This document shows positions 8,277 through 11,102 of a stretch of 11,102 bases of DNA, in pieces. The DNA lies in the NCBI GenBank assembly GCA_003235465.1, contig QJWD01000164.1, positions 1 to 11,102 on the forward strand. The letters are read 5' to 3'. The position numbers and the translations under genes were made by a program. The number at the start of each line of letters is the position of its first letter. The first letter of the stretch is position 1. The stretch comes from Nitrospirota bacterium. GTDB lineage: Bacteria; Nitrospinota; Nitrospinia; Nitrospinales; VA-1. The notes beneath the pieces were generated by a model that made no database searches, was not told the DNA's origin, and was given only the letters and a program-made list of their open reading frames with translations.

Positions 8277-8501
8277 TTTTAATAGACTGGTATTAACCGA
8301 AGAATCCCCAAACCGGGGACGACGCATGGCTCGAACGTTTTTGATAGGCTCAAGATACCCCGGCAACTCGGTATGAACTGAAAAATTTCCAATCCTGGGA
8401 ACGCCGCTTTCATCTAACGTTTTTATAGACTCCGGGATACCCCGTTAGCCCGGTATGAACTGAAGAACCCCCGAACCCGAGGACGGAGCATTGATCGAAC
8501 G
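8277..8501 (+). repeat. Three degenerate tandem copies of a repeat of up to 82 bp upstream of and into purB
   Basis: Copies lie at 8277-8337, 8338-8419 and 8420-8501; the last two are exactly 82 bp. Shared landmarks are a TTTT(T/A)ATAGACT-like start, GGTATGAACTGAA in copies 2 and 3 (GGTATTAACCGAA in copy 1), a CCCC...GGGGA-type segment, and the end (T/C)(G/C/A)(A/T)C(G/T)AACG. Copy 1 lacks about 20 bases that copies 2 and 3 have between ATAGACT and GGTAT. Copies 2 and 3 share GATACCCCG in that segment. The third copy extends through the purB start codon to its fourth codon. I see no known riboswitch in it. Confidence 0.75.
8479..8483 (+). promoter_or_regulatory. Ribosome binding site that fixes the TTG start of purB
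   Basis: GAGGA lies seven bases before the TTG at 8491. No in-frame ATG or GTG near this position gives the expected N-terminus, whereas TTG starts the family-typical IERYTLPEMAAIW. The site is inside the third copy of the upstream repeat. Confidence 0.7.
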
Positions 8502-9786
8502 TTATACGCTGCCGGAGATGGCGGCGATCTGGCATCCCGAAAACAAATTCCGCATCTGGCTCAAGGTCGAGATTCTGGCCTGCGAGGCCCTGGCGGCGCG
8601 CGGGGAGATTCCCGCCAAGGCGGTGGAAATCATCAAGAAGCGCGCCCGCTTCGATGTCCCGCGCATCGACGAAATCGAGAAAGAGGTGAAGCACGATGTC
8701 ATCGCGTTTCTCACCGCGGTGGCGGAAAACGTCGGCGAGGAGGCGCGCTACATGCACATCGGTCTCACCTCCTCCGACGTGCTCGACACGGCGCTCGCGG
8801 TGCAATTGAAGGACGCGGCGACGCTCATCCTGAGCGAGCTGAAGAAATTCCGCCAGGCGGTGAAGGCGCAGGCCGAGAAGCACAAGAACACGGCGATGAT
8901 CGGCCGTTCGCACGGCATTCACGGCGAGCCCATCACCTTCGGCCTCAAGCTCGCCATCTGGTACGAGGAAATTGGCCGCCACATCGACCGGCTTAACCGG
9001 GCGCGCCGCACCATCGCCACGGGGCAGATTTCGGGCGCCGTCGGCACCTTCGCCAGCGTCAACCCGGAAGTGGAGGCGCACGTCATGAAAAAGCTGGGCC
9101 TTGCCCCCGCGCCGGTGTCGAGCCAGGTGGTGCAGCGCGACAGGCACGCCGAGTACTTCACGACGCTCGCGCTCATCGCCGGGTCGCTGGAAAAATTCGC
9201 CACCGAAATCAGGCACTTGCAGCGCACCGAGGTGCTGGAGGCGGAAGAGTATTTTTCCGCCGGGCAGAAGGGCTCCTCGGCGATGCCGCACAAGCGCAAC
9301 CCGGTGGTGTCCGAACAAATGTGCGGCCTGGCGCGGCTGGTGCGCGCCAACGCCATCGCGGCGATGGAGAACATGCCGCTGTGGCACGAGCGCGACATCA
9401 GCCATTCCTCCGTCGAGCGGGTGATCGGCCCGGACAGCACCATCCTCGTGCATTACATGCTCTCGCGCATGACAAAGCTGATGGAAAGGCTGCTTGTTTA
9501 CCCCGAGAACATGAAAAAGAATATGGAGCAGACGGGAGGGTTGATCTTCTCGCAAAGCGTGCTTCTGGCGCTGGTGCGCAGGGGCGTCACCCGCGAGGAC
9601 GCCTACCGCTATGTGCAGAGGAACGCCATGAAGGCCTGGAACAGCAGCGGAAATTTCCTGGCGCTGCTCAAAAAGGACAAGGATGTCAAGAAACATCTCA
9701 CGGCAGCCGATCTCGAAAAGGCTTTCGACCTGAAGGCCCAGTTCAAGAACGTGGACACCATCTTCAAGCGGGTGTTCAAATCATAA
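8491..9786 (+). CDS. purB: Adenylosuccinate lyase
   Basis: PurB, 431 residues, of the fumarase/aspartase superfamily, works in the cytoplasm as a homotetramer. It splits SAICAR to AICAR plus fumarate in purine synthesis, and adenylosuccinate to AMP plus fumarate. The catalytic histidines are in place: His68 (VKHDVIAF), His89 (MHIGLTSSD) and His141 (GRSHGIHGEP), at the positions I recall for the Bacillus enzyme. The signature loop GSSAMPHKRNP is at 261-271, with the catalytic serine among Ser262/Ser263. Length and ends match the short bacterial class. The start is TTG with GAGGA upstream, which may hold down translation. purC follows after 10 bp, so the pair is co-transcribed. The upstream spacer is shared with the divergent phosphatase operon and filled by repeats. 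Confidence 0.97.
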   Translation: MIERYTLPEMAAIWHPENKFRIWLKVEILACEALAARGEIPAKAVEIIKKRARFDVPRIDEIEKEVKHDVIAFLTAVAENVGEEARYMHIGLTSSDVLDTALAVQLKDAATLILSELKKFRQAVKAQAEKHKNTAMIGRSHGIHGEPITFGLKLAIWYEEIGRHIDRLNRARRTIATGQISGAVGTFASVNPEVEAHVMKKLGLAPAPVSSQVVQRDRHAEYFTTLALIAGSLEKFATEIRHLQRTEVLEAEEYFSAGQKGSSAMPHKRNPVVSEQMCGLARLVRANAIAAMENMPLWHERDISHSSVERVIGPDSTILVHYMLSRMTKLMERLLVYPENMKKNMEQTGGLIFSQSVLLALVRRGVTREDAYRYVQRNAMKAWNSSGNFLALLKKDKDVKKHLTAADLEKAFDLKAQFKNVDTIFKRVFKS

Positions 9787-9796
9787 GGACCAGACC

Positions 9797-10519
9797 ATGG
9801 AACGACGGGACGCCCTCTACGAGGGCAAAGCCAAAATACTTTATGCCACCGATGATCCGGATCTCCTTATCCAGTATTTCAAGGACGACGCGACGGCGTT
9901 CAACGGCGTCAAGAAGGGCACCATCGTCGACAAGGGCGTGATCAACAACCAGTTTTCCACCCGCATCTTCCGCTTTCTCGAGGAGAATGGCGTGGCGACG
10001 CACTTCGTCGAGCACTTGTCCGACCGCGAGATGGTGGTTAGGAAGCTCTCCATCATTCCGGTGGAGGTGGTGCTTCGCAATGTGGCGGCGGGCAGCCTGT
10101 CGAAGCGCCTCGGCATCGAGGAGGGGAAGGAGCTCAACCCGCCGGTGCTCGAATTTTTCTACAAGGATGACGACCTGGGCGACCCGATGATCAACGAATC
10201 ACACGTGGCCACGTTTGGCTGGGCGACGGCGGAACAGGTGGAGATCTTGAAAGAGCTGGGCGTCAAGATCAACCGTCTGCTGCTGGAGTTTTTCAAGGCG
10301 CGGAAGATCCTGCTGGTGGACTTCAAGCTGGAGTTCGGCGTCGAAAAGGGCGGCAACGTGCTTCTCGGCGACGAGATCAGCCCGGACGGCTGCCGCCTCT
10401 GGCACTGGGACACGCACGAAAAGATGGATAAGGACCGCTTCCGCTTCGGCCTCGGCAGCGTCGAGGAGAAGTACCAGGAGGTCTACAACATGGTCTGCGG
10501 CGACGAGCCCGCAAGCTGA
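9797..10519 (+). CDS. purC: SAICAR synthase (phosphoribosylaminoimidazole-succinocarboxamide synthase)
   Basis: PurC, 240 residues, joins CAIR and aspartate using ATP to form SAICAR, the substrate that PurB then cleaves. Family motifs are YEGKAK (8-13), RNVAAGSLSKRLG (94-106), NPPVLEFFYK (114-123), NESHVATFGW (133-142), DFKLEFG (175-181, Glu179) and GDEISPDGCRLW (191-202, Asp192). Glu179 and Asp192 correspond to magnesium-contacting acids of E. coli PurC. One departure is His203 after RLW, where the E. coli and Bacillus enzymes have Asp. The ATG at 9797 has AAGGA seven bases upstream, overlapping the purB stop codon. It is the bacterial 235-240 residue type, without fused domains. It converges on the small membrane protein gene, and no further pur gene follows. 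Confidence 0.97.
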   Translation: MERRDALYEGKAKILYATDDPDLLIQYFKDDATAFNGVKKGTIVDKGVINNQFSTRIFRFLEENGVATHFVEHLSDREMVVRKLSIIPVEVVLRNVAAGSLSKRLGIEEGKELNPPVLEFFYKDDDLGDPMINESHVATFGWATAEQVEILKELGVKINRLLLEFFKARKILLVDFKLEFGVEKGGNVLLGDEISPDGCRLWHWDTHEKMDKDRFRFGLGSVEEKYQEVYNMVCGDEPAS

Positions 10520-10536
10520 ACCCCGTTTTGCCGGCC

Positions 10537-10556
10537 CGGGGCTTTTCCTTAGCCCC
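10537..10556 (+). terminator. Weak hairpin after purC
   Basis: GGGGCT at 10538-10543 pairs with AGCCCC at 10551-10556 around a T-rich seven-base loop, 18 bases after the purC stop. An alternative pairing uses CCCCG (10521-10525) with CGGGG (10537-10541). A second inverted repeat, CCCGCC (10576-10581) with GGCGGG (10594-10599), lies just beyond. None has a good U-tract on either strand, so this convergent spacer may end transcripts poorly or depend on Rho. Confidence 0.35.
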
Positions 10557-10601
10557 TTCGCCGCCGGTTGCGCGGCCCGCCAGGCGGTTTAAGGGCGGGT
10601 T

Positions 10602-10871
10602 CTACAGGTCCCTGCATTCGAGCTTCGTCGGTTTTCTCGCCTGGCATTCGATGGACTCGGTCATGCCCGTCGCCGCGCCGCCGCAGGCGGTGCTGATGCC
10701 GGTCATGATGGTGTCCTCCTTGTCCATCCCCTTCACCTTCTGGCACACCTCCGTGTCCTTGTATTCGATGCAAACCTCGCACTCGTACTTGTTTCCGGTC
10801 CAAAGCAGGGTGAAGGAAAAATAGCCGATGAAAATGAGAAAGCCGATGGTGAGCAATGATCCCTTGGTCAT
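10602..10871 (-). CDS. Small cysteine-rich single-pass membrane protein, function unknown
   Basis: It has 89 residues. Residues 5-24 form one hydrophobic segment (LLTIGFLIFIGYFSFTLLW), either an uncleaved anchor or a poor signal peptide. The remaining ~65 residues are polar and hold six cysteines (31, 34, 43, 63, 76, 86), including CEVC and ACGG. If exported, they could form three disulfides; if the tail stays inside, they could bind metal. Its ATG overlaps the orn stop as ATGA on the minus strand and the ribosome binding site is weak, so translation is probably coupled to orn. The fully conserved-looking frame, clean start and overlap support a real gene. I do not recognise the family and assign no function. 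Confidence 0.7.
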   Translation of the reverse strand: MTKGSLLTIGFLIFIGYFSFTLLWTGNKYECEVCIEYKDTEVCQKVKGMDKEDTIMTGISTACGGAATGMTESIECQARKPTKLECRDL

Positions 10872-11102
10872 GGTTCTGTTCCAGGCGGGTTGGGGGTGGC
10901 GCCTTCGATGAAATAATGTTTGCGATAGAAAATCAGTTCCTGGAGCGATTCGCGGACGTCGATGCTGGCTAAGTGCGTTTCGCTTTTTTTCGGGAATTTG
11001 GGGCCATTCGGGTACCAGCGCCGGACCAGCTCCTTGATGGTGGTGACGTCGATGCTGCGGTAGTGCAGGAAGGCGTGCAGCTTTTTCATGTATTTTGCCA
11101 GG
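10868..11102 (-). CDS. orn: Oligoribonuclease, C-terminal part (gene runs off the right edge)
   Basis: Seventy-seven C-terminal residues are visible; the frame stays open upstream of the ATG at 11087-11089, so that codon is an internal Met. The segment [20 protein letters not shown] resembles E. coli Orn around [36 protein letters not shown] carries the last two residues of the DEDDh exonuclease site, His and Asp, spaced by five as in E. coli (His158, Asp163). Orn degrades RNA 2-5 nucleotides long to mononucleotides in the cytoplasm, including pGpG from cyclic-di-GMP breakdown, and is essential in several Gram-negatives. The tail after YRKHYF adds about 13 residues ([11 protein letters not shown]) beyond the E. 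coli end. The stop TGA overlaps the next start. The first three acidic residues (DED) are outside the window. Confidence 0.9.
   Translation of the reverse strand, partial: [77 protein letters not shown]

Noticed and set aside
6990..8366. 458-codon minus-strand frame over the kinase and phosphatase
   Set aside because: It is out of frame with both intact enzymes, very rich in Arg and Pro, and lacks domains; a GC-driven shadow.
8455..8463. Minimal frame ATG AAC TGA inside the repeat (also at 8373-8381)
   Set aside because: No ribosome binding site precedes it and the first repeat copy lacks it. It is most likely a chance reading of the GGTATGAACTGA landmark.
8256..8490. Purine or other riboswitch upstream of purB
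   Set aside because: The leader is long enough, but I could not find the conserved core of purine, PRPP or ppGpp riboswitches. The structure is better described by the tandem repeats.
8410..9696. 428-codon minus-strand open frame
   Set aside because: It is antisense to purB and its repeat leader, with a composition rich in His, Arg and Val and no motif. It is a shadow of a certain gene.

Overview
The window is GC-rich bacterial chromosome, densely coded, with house-keeping purine genes beside a three-gene envelope/repair operon. A Sec-exported bacterial alpha-2-macroglobulin and an oligoribonuclease point to a Gram-negative, proteobacterium-like organism (deltaproteobacterial or Nitrospinota-like would fit). 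The sequence alone does not fix the taxon. No phage, IS, integrase, tRNA, rRNA or CRISPR is visible, and no stretch without a gene exceeds about 300 bases.

Layout. (1) 3-749 (+): 3' part of an unrecognised gene with two four-cysteine zinc-ribbon-like motifs. (2) 750-965: a two-copy 78-bp direct repeat, then a strong hairpin shared by two convergent genes. (3) 966-8209 (-): a tight operon, transcribed right to left. It encodes a low-molecular-weight protein tyrosine phosphatase (GTG start), a fructosamine-kinase-family protein 15 bp downstream, and a 1954-residue alpha-2-macroglobulin 20 bp further on. (4) 8210-8490: divergent intergenic region filled mostly by three degenerate copies of a repeat of up to 82 bp. 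The last copy contains the purB ribosome binding site and start codon. (5) 8491-10519 (+): purB then purC, 10 bp apart. (6) 10520-10601: short convergent spacer with weak hairpins. (7) 10602-11102 (-): the 3' end of orn (oligoribonuclease), overlapped ATGA-style by a small cysteine-rich single-pass membrane protein.

How they work together. PurC makes SAICAR and PurB cleaves it to AICAR, so the plus-strand pair covers successive purine steps. The phosphatase and kinase match a known two-step protein deglycation route: removal of the 5-phosphate of ribulosamine-5-phosphate adducts, then phosphorylation on C3 to destabilise the adduct. The downstream alpha-2-macroglobulin is a thioester protease trap of the periplasm, and co-transcription would place it in a wider protein-damage/defence unit. 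This link is inferred from spacing.

The least expected observation is that the two intergenic repeat arrays, about 7.4 kb apart, appear to be members of one dispersed repeat family. The individual copies differ in sequence but mostly keep a short stem.
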